A stretch of DNA of 64,000 bases, taken from positions 28,786 through 92,785 of the forward strand of contig JANQRW010000017.1 in assembly GCA_028284365.1 (NCBI GenBank), in the 5' to 3' direction. How positions within the stretch are numbered: position 1 is the stretch's first letter; each line of letters starts with the position of its first letter. The notes below the pieces were generated by a model. The model searched no databases and was not told where the DNA came from. It saw only the letters and a program-made list of their open reading frames with translations. A program made the translations under genes and the position numbers. The stretch comes from Marinicella sp. (GTDB lineage Bacteria > Pseudomonadota > Gammaproteobacteria > Xanthomonadales > Marinicellaceae). Below, one piece after another: positions 34,307 to 43,792 of the stretch.

Positions 34307-35973
34307 GCTTCTTTACCTTTCCAGCGTAAGCCAAGATACATACCAACTGTAGCAATAACTATGGCTATCCAGGGTGAAAAGCCGAAGCTAGCAGGTATGA
34401 TTCCCAGAACAATTGCAAAAGCACCCGCATAAAAGGCGTAAGGAATCTGAGTTCTGACATGAGCAATATGATCGCAACCCGATGCCATGGAAGATAAGAT
34501 TGTGGTATCTGATATCGGTGAACAATGATCACCCCAAACTGCGCCAGCCAAGATACTGGCGATGGTGGTGTAAATGATGTAATAGTATTCTGGTTCAAGC
34601 ATTCCTTGTGCACCCATCATGTTCCAAACAATCGGCACCACCAGTGGAATCAAAATCCCCATGGCACCCCAGCTGGAGCCAGTGGCAAAAGCTGTTAAAG
34701 CAGCTAATAAGAATGTTAGCAGCGGTAACCAGTGTACCGAGAGGGTGTCTTGTATCATGGATGAAATGTATTGGCTGGTTTGTAGTTGGGTACTGATTTC
34801 TGACAGTGACCAAGCCAACACTAAAATAATCATTGCCAATAACATCGGTTTCATACCTTTTAATAAGGCGTTAACAGTTTGTTCAAGGGTTAATATGCCT
34901 TGGATCACACTCAAGACGGCTGCAACCAGTACCCCAGCCATTGTACCCCACAACAGTGCCTTGTAAGAATTGGCATTACCAACGATGTCACGTAAGGATT
35001 GGTCTGCCATACTGGGATCTACCCCGGTAAAATACAGCCCGCCTAAAACCACCAGAATCAAGGTCAGAAATGGCAGTATTGCATTCAAAGCACGGTATGG
35101 CTTCCCCTCTACCGGTAAAATCTCTTCTGTTGGGTGTCGGTCTAAATTCAATGAGGTCACACCTCCTGCATTGCGGGCTTCCAATTCGGCTTGGTACATG
35201 GGGCCGAAATCTTTACCAGTAGTGGCGATCATGATGGTCAGAAACAAAGCAAATATGGGATAAAAGCTATAAGGAATGGTTTGAAGGAATACACCATAAC
35301 CGCCCATTTCAGTGTAGCCAACGCTTTTCAAGGCATCATCTATCAGCCCAACCTGAAAACCAACCCATGTTGTGACCAATGCCAGACAAGCAATGGGTGC
35401 GGCAGTTGAATCAACCAAATAAGCCAGTTTCTCGCGTGAGATTTTCATCTTATCGGTTACAGGTCTCATGGTGTTCCCAACAACTAAGGTATTGGCATAA
35501 TCATCGAAAAAGATACTTAGCCCCATACCGATGGTCGCTAATGATGCGCGTTTGACACTGTTGGCCCACTTTAGTATCAAATTCACTATGCCTTGCATAC
35601 CACCATTGCGGGAAGTGATGCCGACCATGCCACCTATCATGAATGAAAATAAAATAATGGATGCATGATCTTCATCTGCCAAAGCCTTTACCGCAAAAAC
35701 TTCCAAAGTGGTCAGGGGTGCTGTAAACAAGGCACTGAAACTCATTCCGCCAATGACCCAAACACCAAAGACCAAACCAGTAAATAAAGCAGGAATGACT
35801 TGCTTGAATGCCAAAGCGATGGCAATAGCAAGCAAAGGTGGTACCACTGAAAGCCAGGTGCCAGAATAGGGTATTGTAGTGCTTGCTTCAGCAGCATTCT
35901 GAGCAGCTAGTGAAGTGGTTATTGTTAATAATAACAAAGATTTAAATAGAAAATTTAAAGTAGATAATCGCAT
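34303..35973 (-). CDS. Na+/H+ antiporter, NhaC family
   Basis: A 556-residue inner-membrane protein with about a dozen hydrophobic segments. FDDYANTLVVGNTMRPVTD, WGAMGILIPLVVPI, and GAVWGDHCSPISDTTILSS are conserved NhaC-type motifs. It starts with a signal-like helix (MRLSTLNFLFKSLLLLTI). A sodium/proton exchange role fits a marine lifestyle, although relatives in this family also move amino acids or organic acids. It leads the nudJ-mnmA-hflD unit, overlapping nudJ by 4 nt. Confidence 0.85.
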   Translation of the reverse strand: MRLSTLNFLFKSLLLLTITTSLAAQNAAEASTTIPYSGTWLSVVPPLLAIAIALAFKQVIPALFTGLVFGVWVIGGMSFSALFTAPLTTLEVFAVKALADEDHASIILFSFMIGGMVGITSRNGGMQGIVNLILKWANSVKRASLATIGMGLSIFFDDYANTLVVGNTMRPVTDKMKISREKLAYLVDSTAAPIACLALVTTWVGFQVGLIDDALKSVGYTEMGGYGVFLQTIPYSFYPIFALFLTIMIATTGKDFGPMYQAELEARNAGGVTSLNLDRHPTEEILPVEGKPYRALNAILPFLTLILVVLGGLYFTGVDPSMADQSLRDIVGNANSYKALLWGTMAGVLVAAVLSVIQGILTLEQTVNALLKGMKPMLLAMIILVLAWSLSEISTQLQTSQYISSMIQDTLSVHWLPLLTFLLAALTAFATGSSWGAMGILIPLVVPIVWNMMGAQGMLEPEYYYIIYTTIASILAGAVWGDHCSPISDTTILSSMASGCDHIAHVRTQIPYAFYAGAFAIVLGIIPASFGFSPWIAIVIATVGMYLGLRWKGKEA

Positions 35974-36039
35974 AAGTTTTTTGGTTGTGATTATTGTTGT
36001 TACGGTTCATTCTAGTGCATTGCGTGCTTGATTCTACCA

Positions 36040-36717
36040 TCACCGCTGGTTTAATTCATCTAAGCGCTCAATCGTACCCACATCATGCCAATAGCCAGAA
36101 TGTAATTGTGCTCGAGCTTGACTTGATTGGATGGCGGCTTTGATATAAGGCACAATACTGAATACAGCGTCATCGAATGGTGGGGTTAAGATTTGTGGTG
36201 AATAACAACCAATACCTGCGTAAGTATAGGTTTTGGTCTCACTTGTCTTAGGTGTCAGTTGATTGTGGTTGATCCCAAAATCACCGCTTGCATTATGCAC
36301 GGGGTTCTTAACCAATACCACATTGACCAAGGCTTCATTGAGTTCGGTTTGAAGCTGACTGAAATCAAAATCAGTGAAAATATCTGCATTGACGACTATA
36401 AAAGGTGCATCATCCAATAAAGGCAGTGCCTTTAGCATACCACCACCAGTTTCTAATGGATGCTCAGGTTCAATAGAAAACTGGACATTGAGCATTCTGA
36501 AAGCACTGTTTTGGACCAACTCAGTGACAAAATCAATGATCTGTTGATGCAACCAGCTGACATTAATGACCACATCGGTGATGCCTGCGTGCATCAGGGC
36601 TTCGATGTGGTATTGAATCAGGGGCTTGTTATGAACTCTGGCCAATGGTTTTGGTGTGTGATCGGTAAGTGGTTTAAGGCGTTCACCACGTCCGGCAGCG
36701 AAAATCAGGGCTTTCAT
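36040..36717 (-). CDS. murU: N-acetylmuramate alpha-1-phosphate uridylyltransferase
   Basis: A 225-residue nucleotidyltransferase. The N-terminal MKALIFAAGRGERLKPLTD and TPKPLARVHNKPLIQYHIE are the sugar-nucleotide site, and VNADIFTDFDF holds the metal-binding Asp. It overlaps by 4 nt the gene for an AmgK-type kinase, and the AmgK-MurU pair defines the peptidoglycan recycling bypass that makes UDP-MurNAc and confers intrinsic fosfomycin tolerance in pseudomonads. Confidence 0.88.
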   Translation of the reverse strand: MKALIFAAGRGERLKPLTDHTPKPLARVHNKPLIQYHIEALMHAGITDVVINVSWLHQQIIDFVTELVQNSAFRMLNVQFSIEPEHPLETGGGMLKALPLLDDAPFIVVNADIFTDFDFSQLQTELNEALVNVVLVKNPVHNASGDFGINHNQLTPKTSETKTYTYAGIGCYSPQILTPPFDDAVFSIVPYIKAAIQSSQARAQLHSGYWHDVGTIERLDELNQR

Positions 36718-37694
36718 GCAGGCACTGCTAGTTTGGGTTGTATCTCCTCAAGTAATTGAGAAAATGCTTGTAAGTCTAGGTATTTGCTTGCGGTTTCAGT
36801 TAAATAGCGCATGGTTCTTGGTATGTCATTCAAGTAACCTGGTTTGCCATCACGGTAATTCAAACGACAAAAAATGCCGATCGCTTTTAAGTGCCGTTGT
36901 GCGGCCATCAGATCAAACCAACGCATGAATTGGTTTTTTTCTATCTTATCTGTGATGTGTTGGGATTTGGATGTGAATACATCACAAAAATAAGCCACTT
37001 TATCTGCTGGCCAGCTGATGTAACAATCCTTAAGCAGAGATGCCAAATCATAGGTGATGGGACCATGAACGGCATCCTGAAAGTCAATCACTCCTGGTGA
37101 CTTATTGCTGGTAACCATTAAGTTGCGGCTGTGGTAATCACGATGTACCATTACTTGTGGCTGTTCAATGGCACTGTCCTGTAACAATTTAAAGGTTGAA
37201 GTGAGCGTATCAGTTTGTTCATCGTTCAATTTGATGCCCAAGTGTTCATGAATAAACCAATCTCTGAATAACTGCATCTCAGTAAGTAATAATTCAGCAT
37301 CATAAGCAGGTAAATCATCGGCACTGGGAATGCTTTGGATTTGAACCAGGGTATCAATGGCTGAGCCGTATAAACCATTCACCGTTTTGTCATTGAGTTC
37401 ATCAAGATACAAAGTATTCCCAAAATCAGATAACAATAAAAAACCCAACGTTAAATCCTGAGCATAAACATGAGGGGCATGAACCTCATGTTTTATCAGC
37501 ATATCGAGGACTTTAACAAATGGTCGACAATCCTCATACTCGGGTGGTGCATCCATTAGTATATAGGTTTGGTTGTTTATAGACACACGATAGTAACTGC
37601 GAAAGGATGCATCTTCTGAAGCAGGTTTAATATTGAATTTTTTTTCACCGAAATATTCAGACAACCACAGTTGTCTGTGTTCACTGCGTTTCAT
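36714..37694 (-). CDS. amgK: N-acetylmuramate/N-acetylglucosamine anomeric kinase
   Basis: A 326-residue aminoglycoside-phosphotransferase-fold kinase. SFRSYYRVSINNQTYILMDA is the nucleotide-binding sheet, VMVHRDYHSRNLMV is the catalytic loop and GVIDFQDAVHGPITYDLASL the metal-binding loop, matching the AmgK family. It phosphorylates MurNAc at C1 for MurU. An 8-bp gap separates it from the small exported protein gene upstream. Confidence 0.9.
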   Translation of the reverse strand: MKRSEHRQLWLSEYFGEKKFNIKPASEDASFRSYYRVSINNQTYILMDAPPEYEDCRPFVKVLDMLIKHEVHAPHVYAQDLTLGFLLLSDFGNTLYLDELNDKTVNGLYGSAIDTLVQIQSIPSADDLPAYDAELLLTEMQLFRDWFIHEHLGIKLNDEQTDTLTSTFKLLQDSAIEQPQVMVHRDYHSRNLMVTSNKSPGVIDFQDAVHGPITYDLASLLKDCYISWPADKVAYFCDVFTSKSQHITDKIEKNQFMRWFDLMAAQRHLKAIGIFCRLNYRDGKPGYLNDIPRTMRYLTETASKYLDLQAFSQLLEEIQPKLAVPA

Positions 37695-37702
37695 TGGTCT
37701 GC

Positions 37703-38011
37703 TTATTCTATTGAATCAGGGCCAATTTCGGTGGGACGCGATTTTTTTAGTACCGTGGTGATCACGTGTTGGTGTTCAAAATAAACAATGTAATCATTAT
37801 ATACCCACCGGGTGATTGGTGGATCACCGACTGGGACAGATTCGGAGATTGGGTCTCCGTATTGAGCGCGAACTTGATTCATGGTCGCAGATTTTTTTGG
37901 CACATCCATGCCGGTTTTAGCTTCAACTCTGTCTATCAATAATACATCAGCGGTTACAGTTAAACTGAAAAAAAGCAAGAACATTAAGGTGGTTAATACA
38001 GTTTTACTCAT
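37703..38011 (-). CDS. Small exported protein, unknown (SmpA/OmlA-like pattern)
   Basis: About 102 residues from an ATG at 38011 (a second possible ATG is at 38023). A hydrophobic signal (TVLTTLMFLLFFSLTVTA) precedes a short mature part with TMNQVRAQYGDPISESVPVG and RWVYNDYIVYFEHQHVI. The 'V-x-x-xG-x-P' then 'W-x-Y' spacing recalls small outer-membrane proteins of the SmpA/OmlA fold, but no lipobox Cys is present. It is translationally close to amgK and may be part of the same transcript. Confidence 0.6.
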   Translation of the reverse strand: MSKTVLTTLMFLLFFSLTVTADVLLIDRVEAKTGMDVPKKSATMNQVRAQYGDPISESVPVGDPPITRWVYNDYIVYFEHQHVITTVLKKSRPTEIGPDSIE

Positions 38012-38155
38012 GAAATCACTCAATTCAAAAAATCTATTTTACCAAGACTGGATGTATTTTGTCACTGGATAGAATTTGGCATTGTGTATTCGATTACATG
38101 GGGTAGGTAAACAGGTCAATATTTCATTGAGAATATGGTGTGCTGTTTATTTCAA

Positions 38156-38477
38156 AAGGAATGTTTTTGGGTCTTACGCTTGGGTTCTCAGCTCACCAAG
38201 GAATGTCTTTGGGTCTTCATTCATTTTGTGTGAACGCATATGCGATTTGACGGTAGTCATATGAGTTAATGATTGAATTTTGTGTAACCGTTTTTGAGAA
38301 ACAAAAAAAGGTTAACAAAATCACATATTCGAATGAAGATCCAAGAACATTCAAGTCAATTTCGCGGTTGACAATGCATGGCATTGTCAGGGTGAATTGA
38401 CAGAAAGCCAAAGCCATGTTTGATGCGGTCGTTTTCATTTTGTGTGAACAAAATGAATGAAGACCCAAGAACATTCA
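38156..38477 (+). repeat. Family B repeat copy 5 (two left ends)
   Basis: Two left ends begin at 38156 (AAGGAATGTTTTTGGGTCTT) and 38198 (AAGGAATGTCTTTGGGTCTT). The second pairs with the right end over about 30 bp with two mismatches (38200-38229 with 38447-38476), so the unit can fold into one long hairpin. The right end also carries the local hairpin TTCATTTTGT-GTGA-ACAAAATGAA (38434-38443/38448-38457). It fills the gap between the divergent small exported protein gene and plsC. From 38024 to 38155 nothing else is evident. Confidence 0.82.
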
Positions 38478-38491
38478 ACTATAATGCCCCC

Positions 38492-39220
38492 ATGAAAAGT
38501 CTCTTGGCTAATTTATATCAAATCTATGCCTGGATAGTGGTTTATCCACTGGCCTGGGTATTGACGGCTGTCACAGCCATTATTGTCAGTTTGTTATCAA
38601 TTTTAGGCGCAGTTAAATTTGCTGGACGTTATGTGGCTAGGTTGTGGGGACGTTTGATACTGTGGATTACGCCTGTGTGGGTGACCAGAAAGGGCCAAGA
38701 ACACATTGCACCGAATCAATCCTATGTGGTTGTAGCCAATCACCAGAGTACCTATGATATTTTGTTGGTTTATGGCTATTTACCTTTGGATTTTAAGTGG
38801 GTGATGAAAATAGAGCTCAGAAAGATGCCTTTTGTGGGTTTTGCGTGTGAAAAAATGGGACATATTTATGTTGATCGCAGGAATCGCCAAGCTTCTATAC
38901 GTGCCATGCAGGCGGCAAAAGATAAGTTGGTGGATGGTAATTCTGTGTTTTTCTTCCCCGAAGGTACACGCAGTAATGGGATTGAGTTGAAGCCTTTCAA
39001 GAAAGGTGCGTTCCGTATGGCCAGAGATTTGCAATTACCTATATTGCCTGTTTCAATTTCTGGGGCAGATGGTGTTATGCCATCTGGTGGTATAAAAATA
39101 TTGCCTGGTAAGATCACCATGACGTTTCATGAGCCCATATCAGTTGAAAAGATGAATAAGCACAACAATCAGGAAATCATTCTCATGGCTGAAAGGGCAG
39201 TTGCTGCTGGTATTCGGTGA
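38492..39220 (+). CDS. plsC: 1-acyl-sn-glycerol-3-phosphate acyltransferase
   Basis: A 242-residue membrane acyltransferase. N-terminal helices (about 10-50) precede motif I NHQSTYDIL (the HX4D catalytic pair), VDRRNRQASI, motif III FFFPEGTRSNG and motif IV LPILPVSISG. It acylates lysophosphatidate to phosphatidate. The start at 38492 is chosen because the upstream open frame (to 38420) lies in the family B repeat. It is followed by family B copy 6. Confidence 0.92.
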   Translation: MKSLLANLYQIYAWIVVYPLAWVLTAVTAIIVSLLSILGAVKFAGRYVARLWGRLILWITPVWVTRKGQEHIAPNQSYVVVANHQSTYDILLVYGYLPLDFKWVMKIELRKMPFVGFACEKMGHIYVDRRNRQASIRAMQAAKDKLVDGNSVFFFPEGTRSNGIELKPFKKGAFRMARDLQLPILPVSISGADGVMPSGGIKILPGKITMTFHEPISVEKMNKHNNQEIILMAERAVAAGIR

Positions 39221-39241
39221 AACGCTTGAGGTTTATAAAAT

Positions 39242-39445
39242 AAGGAATACTCTTGGGGCTTACGCTTACTAAATCTTATACACTAAGGAATGCAGTTGGG
39301 GCTTGGTCTTTGTTCCATAATCGACCCTCGATTTCTGTACTGAACTCAGTTCTAACACTCACATCCCTGTGAACGTAACACCACCTTGGCGGTTTCCATT
39401 TTTGCCAGGAACAAAAATAAATGAAGACCAAACAGTATTCCTTTA
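39242..39445 (+). repeat. Family B repeat copy 6
   Basis: Two left-end-like motifs, AAGGAATACTCTTGGGGCTT (39242) and AAGGAATGCAGTTGGGGCTT (about 39284), are followed by GGTCTTTGTTCC, a hairpin ATTTTTG/CAAAAAT (39398-39404/39412-39418) and the right end GACCAAACAGTATTCCTTTA. It lies between plsC and lapA and provides an in-frame upstream ATG (39421) for lapA. Confidence 0.78.
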
Positions 39446-39456
39446 TAATAGCTTTT

Positions 39457-39792
39457 ATGAGTACAATTAAAAAAATATTAACTTTAACTATCGTGCTGGT
39501 ACTGCTAATTGGTTCAGTGGCTGTCAGTAGCCTGAATGCTGAATCTGTGGCTCTGAATTTATATTGGTATCAACTCAGTTTACCTTTGGGTTTTATGCTG
39601 TTGCTGTTTGCTTCACTGGGGTTGTTGTTTGGTTTGTTATTGAGCTGGATGTTATGGACTTGGCCGGCCAATCGTAAACGAGTTTACTGGGAACGTGAAT
39701 ACTTTAAATTGAAACAAGCCCAAGATGAGCAACAAAAGCAAGTCGAGCAGTTGACACAAGCCAACGATAAATCAGTGGTTAAAATTCCATGA
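39457..39792 (+). CDS. lapA: LPS assembly protein LapA (DUF1049)
   Basis: A 111-residue inner-membrane protein with two membrane helices (about 5-27 and 45-68), the turn ESVALNLYWYQLSLPLGFML typical of LapA, and a C-terminal helix (about 75-105). The ATG at 39457 fits the family's start; the longer frame begins inside a repeat. It overlaps lapB by 4 nt, as in other Gammaproteobacteria, where LapA and LapB control LPS synthesis through LpxC. Confidence 0.85.
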   Translation: MSTIKKILTLTIVLVLLIGSVAVSSLNAESVALNLYWYQLSLPLGFMLLLFASLGLLFGLLLSWMLWTWPANRKRVYWEREYFKLKQAQDEQQKQVEQLTQANDKSVVKIP

Positions 39793-40970
39793 ATTCCCAA
39801 TTTTTATGGACGTCAGTGGCTTTACTGGCGGGAGTTTTAATGGGATTATACCTGGCGATCATCATGCGTTCGGGTAAAACTAAGCGGACTTTCCAACAAC
39901 TTAATCATCGGTATTTCAAAGGTTTAAACTACCTTTTAAATGATGAATCTGATAAGGCGATAGATGTCTTTATTCAACTGGCTGAAACCTCTCAGGAAAC
40001 TTTTGAGCCACAATTAGCTTTGGGTAACTTATACCGCCGTAAAGGCGAAGTAGATCGGGCTATTAAATTGCATCAAGCACTGATTGCTCAAGCTGAACTA
40101 CCTGAAAGGTACAGGACACGCGCTTTGTTAGCTATTGGTAAGGATTATATGAGTGCTGGATTGCTGGATCGTGCTGAGGTGTTATTTTCTGAGCTGGTTG
40201 AAATAGAGGCACACACACCAGAGGCACTACAATCATTGGTTGAAATTTATCAACAAGAACAAGATTGGTTGCAAGCAATTAAATCTGCCAGCCGTTTTCA
40301 AAGTGCCACCAATCGAAACATGCAAGTACCGATTGGACATTATTATTGTGAATTGGCTGAACAGTCACTGCAACAGGATGATGTTGAACAAGGTGAGAAA
40401 TACCTGTCATCAGCATTGCGTGTGGACGATAAAGCGGTTAGGGCACATTTGATATACGCCAGAGTCAAACAAAAAAACAAACAATGGGCAGGTGCTATAG
40501 ATGAATTTCAGGCAGCCAAAGATGCAGACTCTGCGTTCATCCCGTTGTTTATCAATGACATGGCTGACTGTTACCTGGCATTAAAAAAAGGTGATGAACT
40601 TGAGCAAGAACTTTTGAATTGGGTTGGAAATTACCAAGGTGTTTCACCTGTATTGACTTTAGCTAATTACTATTCTGCTGAAAAAGGTGAAGCTTTTGCT
40701 ACTGAGTTTTTAACGAAACAGCTTAACAATCGTGCTTCTTTTAAAGGGCTGAATGCGTTGATAGAACTTAATGAAGCTGAGTTAAGCCAACTGGGAAATG
40801 ATTTTGCTTATTTCAATGTCCTTAAAGATCTGATTGATAAATTGTTGAAAAATAAACCTAAGCTGCGTTGTAGAAAATGTGGTTTTGGAGCCAAATCATT
40901 GCATTGGCAATGCCCCAGTTGCAAAAATTGGGGGATGGTGAAACCTATTTATGGACTTGAGTCTGAATAA
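39789..40970 (+). CDS. lapB: LPS assembly protein LapB (TPR plus rubredoxin-like zinc domain)
   Basis: A 393-residue protein with an N-terminal membrane helix (about 5-25), TPR repeats (about 35-330; for example FEPQLALGNLYRRKGEVDRA) and a C-terminal zinc ribbon (CRKCGFGAKSLHWQCPSCKN). LapB (YciM) adapts LpxC to FtsH to limit LPS synthesis. It overlaps lapA by 4 nt and the following GT4 gene by 20 nt, linking LPS control to surface-glycan synthesis. Confidence 0.93.
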   Translation: MNSQFLWTSVALLAGVLMGLYLAIIMRSGKTKRTFQQLNHRYFKGLNYLLNDESDKAIDVFIQLAETSQETFEPQLALGNLYRRKGEVDRAIKLHQALIAQAELPERYRTRALLAIGKDYMSAGLLDRAEVLFSELVEIEAHTPEALQSLVEIYQQEQDWLQAIKSASRFQSATNRNMQVPIGHYYCELAEQSLQQDDVEQGEKYLSSALRVDDKAVRAHLIYARVKQKNKQWAGAIDEFQAAKDADSAFIPLFINDMADCYLALKKGDELEQELLNWVGNYQGVSPVLTLANYYSAEKGEAFATEFLTKQLNNRASFKGLNALIELNEAELSQLGNDFAYFNVLKDLIDKLLKNKPKLRCRKCGFGAKSLHWQCPSCKNWGMVKPIYGLESE

Positions 40971-41916
40971 TTATCTGGTTGGGCCTGTAGTATCAACAGC
41001 TGTAGTTATGTTGGCCTTGTGGTGGTATGCATACCGCAGCCAATCACGACTGCATGATGCTGCGAATGAGCGCAGCTTACACCAAGGTGAAGTCATGACG
41101 GGTGCTGGTATTTTTATGTTTGTCCCGTTGTGCCTGATTGGGCTGGTCCAGTTCCCTCTTTTTGTACCGCTTTATTTGATATCAGTGCTTTCAGTCCTTG
41201 GTTGGTTTGATGATCGTTATGACCTGTCTACAAAATTGCGATTTGCTATTCAATTGTTAGTTGCGTTTTGTTTGGTGTTCTCTGTTGGGTTGAACATTCA
41301 AATTGGGTTATTCTTATTCCTGGTAGTGGCTTTATTGTGGTGGATCAACTTGTTTAATTTCATGGATGGTGCCAATGGTTTGGCAGGGATGCATGCTTTT
41401 ATCAGCTTGGGTTTTTATGCTTGGGTTTTTGTTGGCGCTTCCAATCATGTATCTGTGTTACATTTTTTAGGTGTGGCTGGGGTGTTGGTCATACTGGTTT
41501 ATTTGCTGTTTAATGTCGTTCTGAAAAAGCTTTTTATGGGTGATTCTGGCAGTTTGCCGATGGCGTTGTTGCTGGCAACTATGGCTTTGTATTTGATTCG
41601 CTATGGCCAGTTGAGCTACTTACAAGTTGCTGTGATTCATGCGGTATTTATTGTGGATGCAACCATGACGTTGTTTCATCGGTTGATCAATTCAGAAAAC
41701 ATAACCCACGCTCACTCAACTCATCTTTATCAACGACTGATAAAACAGGGCTGGTCACATATTAAATTAGCTGTTGTTTATGGATTAATAACAGCAGTTT
41801 GCTGTTGGCTGGCATACATTATGTCGTTGCCAAAAATTCCCGTTTCGGCATTATTCGTTCTTGTTTATGCGTTATTGATAGGAATATTTATGAAAACTTT
41901 AAGAGTTGGACGTTAA
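40951..41916 (+). CDS. MraY/WecA-family glycosyl-phosphate transferase (WbpL-like)
   Basis: A 321-residue polytopic membrane protein. Family motifs are LGWFDDRYDLSTKLRF, WINLFNFMDGANGLAG, KKLFMGDSGSLPMALLLA, and the cytoplasmic loop with HAHSTHLYQRLI. It should transfer a HexNAc-1-phosphate to undecaprenyl phosphate and so start O-antigen or capsule repeat synthesis. The neighbouring WbpM-like gene is the usual partner of WbpL. Confidence 0.85.
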   Translation: MDLSLNNYLVGPVVSTAVVMLALWWYAYRSQSRLHDAANERSLHQGEVMTGAGIFMFVPLCLIGLVQFPLFVPLYLISVLSVLGWFDDRYDLSTKLRFAIQLLVAFCLVFSVGLNIQIGLFLFLVVALLWWINLFNFMDGANGLAGMHAFISLGFYAWVFVGASNHVSVLHFLGVAGVLVILVYLLFNVVLKKLFMGDSGSLPMALLLATMALYLIRYGQLSYLQVAVIHAVFIVDATMTLFHRLINSENITHAHSTHLYQRLIKQGWSHIKLAVVYGLITAVCCWLAYIMSLPKIPVSALFVLVYALLIGIFMKTLRVGR

Positions 41917-41925
41917 AATACAGCC

Positions 41926-43791
41926 ATGAAAAATCGCATTCTTCATCTTCGATTAGCTGTTGTGACACATGATCTGTTCATGACATGGCTGGCCTGGGTG
42001 AGTTGCTTTTTTATTCGTTACAGTATTTGGCCAGAATCACCAACGATTGATTTATGGTCGCTGGAGATTGTAGCTGTCATCCTTATTCAAGGTGCCATTT
42101 GTTTCAGTTTTAGCATGTATCGTGGTTTGTGGCGTTTTGCCAGTGTGCCTGATTTAATGAATTTGGTTAAGTCTGCTACGGTTGGTACTTTAGCGATTGT
42201 GTTATTTTTCTTCTTGTTTAACCGTTTGGATGGTATTCCGCGTAGTGTGCTGTTGATGTATCCAGTATTGTTGGTGCTTTTTTGGGGAGGTCCTAGAATA
42301 AGCTATCGGATGTGGAAAGATCAATATTTTAACTTGGCAGATGATGATAAACCTCGGGTATTATTGATTGGCGCGGGTCACATTGCAGAACTGTTTATAC
42401 GTAATGCAGCCAGTAACCACTCGTGCCATGTAATCAGAATAATTGATGATGGCAAAGCCTACAAAGGTTCTCAAATAAGAGGCGTGAAGATTCAGTCAGG
42501 TTTAGATCAACTCACAGAGTTGGTTGCTGATTTTGATATCAATTTGGTGGTGATAGCAAAGCAAAATCCAGAAGCAAGCTTGATCAAAGCGGTGGTCGAT
42601 GAACTGGCCACCAGTAATTGCATCATCAGGGTGGCCCCCGATCCTGATGATTTTGATAAACATCTGATTAACGTCAGTCAATTACAACCGATTACGGTTG
42701 AAGATTTATTGGGTCGAGATAAAGTTGAACTGGATTGGCAAATGGTGGCAGAGTACATCAAAAATAAATCAGTGCTGGTCACTGGTGGTGGTGGTTCAAT
42801 TGGTTCTGAATTATGTCGCCAGCTCGCTCAAATAGGCGTGAGTAAACTCAATATTATTGATCATTCAGAGTACAATTTATATGCGATAGATAAAGAATTA
42901 AATCACGATCATATGGTGGTTAATTCACATTTATGTGATGTAACCAACCAAGCGCATTTGTATCATATTTTTAAGGAAACCAAGCCCGATGTGGTTTTTC
43001 ATGCAGCGGCTTATAAGCATGTGCCTTTGCTGGAATCACATGCATGTGAAGGTTTTTTGAACAATGTGGTTGGGACACAAAATATGGCTGATTGTTGTGC
43101 TGACTTTGGCGTGGAAAAAATGATTTTGATTTCCACTGATAAAGCAGTCAATCCATACAGTGTGATGGGGGCGACCAAACGATTATCTGAAAAATATTGT
43201 CAATACAAAAACCAACGCAGTGAAACAGAGTATTCGACTGTCAGGTTTGGTAATGTTTTGGGTTCAGCTGGCTCAGTGGTACCTCTGTTTGAGCAGCAAA
43301 TTGCTGCTGGCGGCCCGGTAACTGTGACGCATGAAGATATGGAACGTTATTTTATGACCATTGAAGAGGCTTGTCAGCTTATCTTACAAAGCTTGGTCTT
43401 GGGCAATGATAATGAGATATTGGTGCTGGATATGGGTGAACCAGTTAAAATTAAATCTCTGGCTGAGCGAATGATTGCATTATCAGGTAAAGGGAATGAG
43501 GTAAGTATCAGCATCACTGGATTACGCAGTGGTGAAAAACTGTATGAAGAGTTGCATTATGACATTGAAAACCTGGAACCCACAATCGTTAGTAAAATAA
43601 GTGGGGTAAAAAATGTATCCTTACAAGCTGAACAGTTGCCACAGTTGATTAAAAAGGGGCATCAAGCGGCTTTGAAGTTTGATCAGCAAGCCATTAAGAA
43701 AATATTGACCCAACTGGTGCCGGAATTCAAAGGGCATGAGTTGGAAGTTTTGACCAACAAAATTGGACTGAAACAACACACCAAGGAATAG
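41926..43791 (+). CDS. UDP-sugar 4,6-dehydratase, WbpM-like, membrane-anchored
   Basis: A 621-residue two-part protein. About four N-terminal membrane helices (10-125) precede a CoA-binding/Rossmann-like domain (about 135-265, LLIGAGHIAEL) and the SDR domain (about 275-560) with SVLVTGGGGSIGSELCRQL and ISTDKAVNPYSVMGATKR (TDK form, catalytic Met/Lys region). It makes the 4-keto-6-deoxy sugar precursor for O-antigen. It lies 9 bp after the GT4 gene and 1 bp before galU. Confidence 0.9.
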   Translation: MKNRILHLRLAVVTHDLFMTWLAWVSCFFIRYSIWPESPTIDLWSLEIVAVILIQGAICFSFSMYRGLWRFASVPDLMNLVKSATVGTLAIVLFFFLFNRLDGIPRSVLLMYPVLLVLFWGGPRISYRMWKDQYFNLADDDKPRVLLIGAGHIAELFIRNAASNHSCHVIRIIDDGKAYKGSQIRGVKIQSGLDQLTELVADFDINLVVIAKQNPEASLIKAVVDELATSNCIIRVAPDPDDFDKHLINVSQLQPITVEDLLGRDKVELDWQMVAEYIKNKSVLVTGGGGSIGSELCRQLAQIGVSKLNIIDHSEYNLYAIDKELNHDHMVVNSHLCDVTNQAHLYHIFKETKPDVVFHAAAYKHVPLLESHACEGFLNNVVGTQNMADCCADFGVEKMILISTDKAVNPYSVMGATKRLSEKYCQYKNQRSETEYSTVRFGNVLGSAGSVVPLFEQQIAAGGPVTVTHEDMERYFMTIEEACQLILQSLVLGNDNEILVLDMGEPVKIKSLAERMIALSGKGNEVSISITGLRSGEKLYEELHYDIENLEPTIVSKISGVKNVSLQAEQLPQLIKKGHQAALKFDQQAIKKILTQLVPEFKGHELEVLTNKIGLKQHTKE

Positions 43792-43792
43792 T

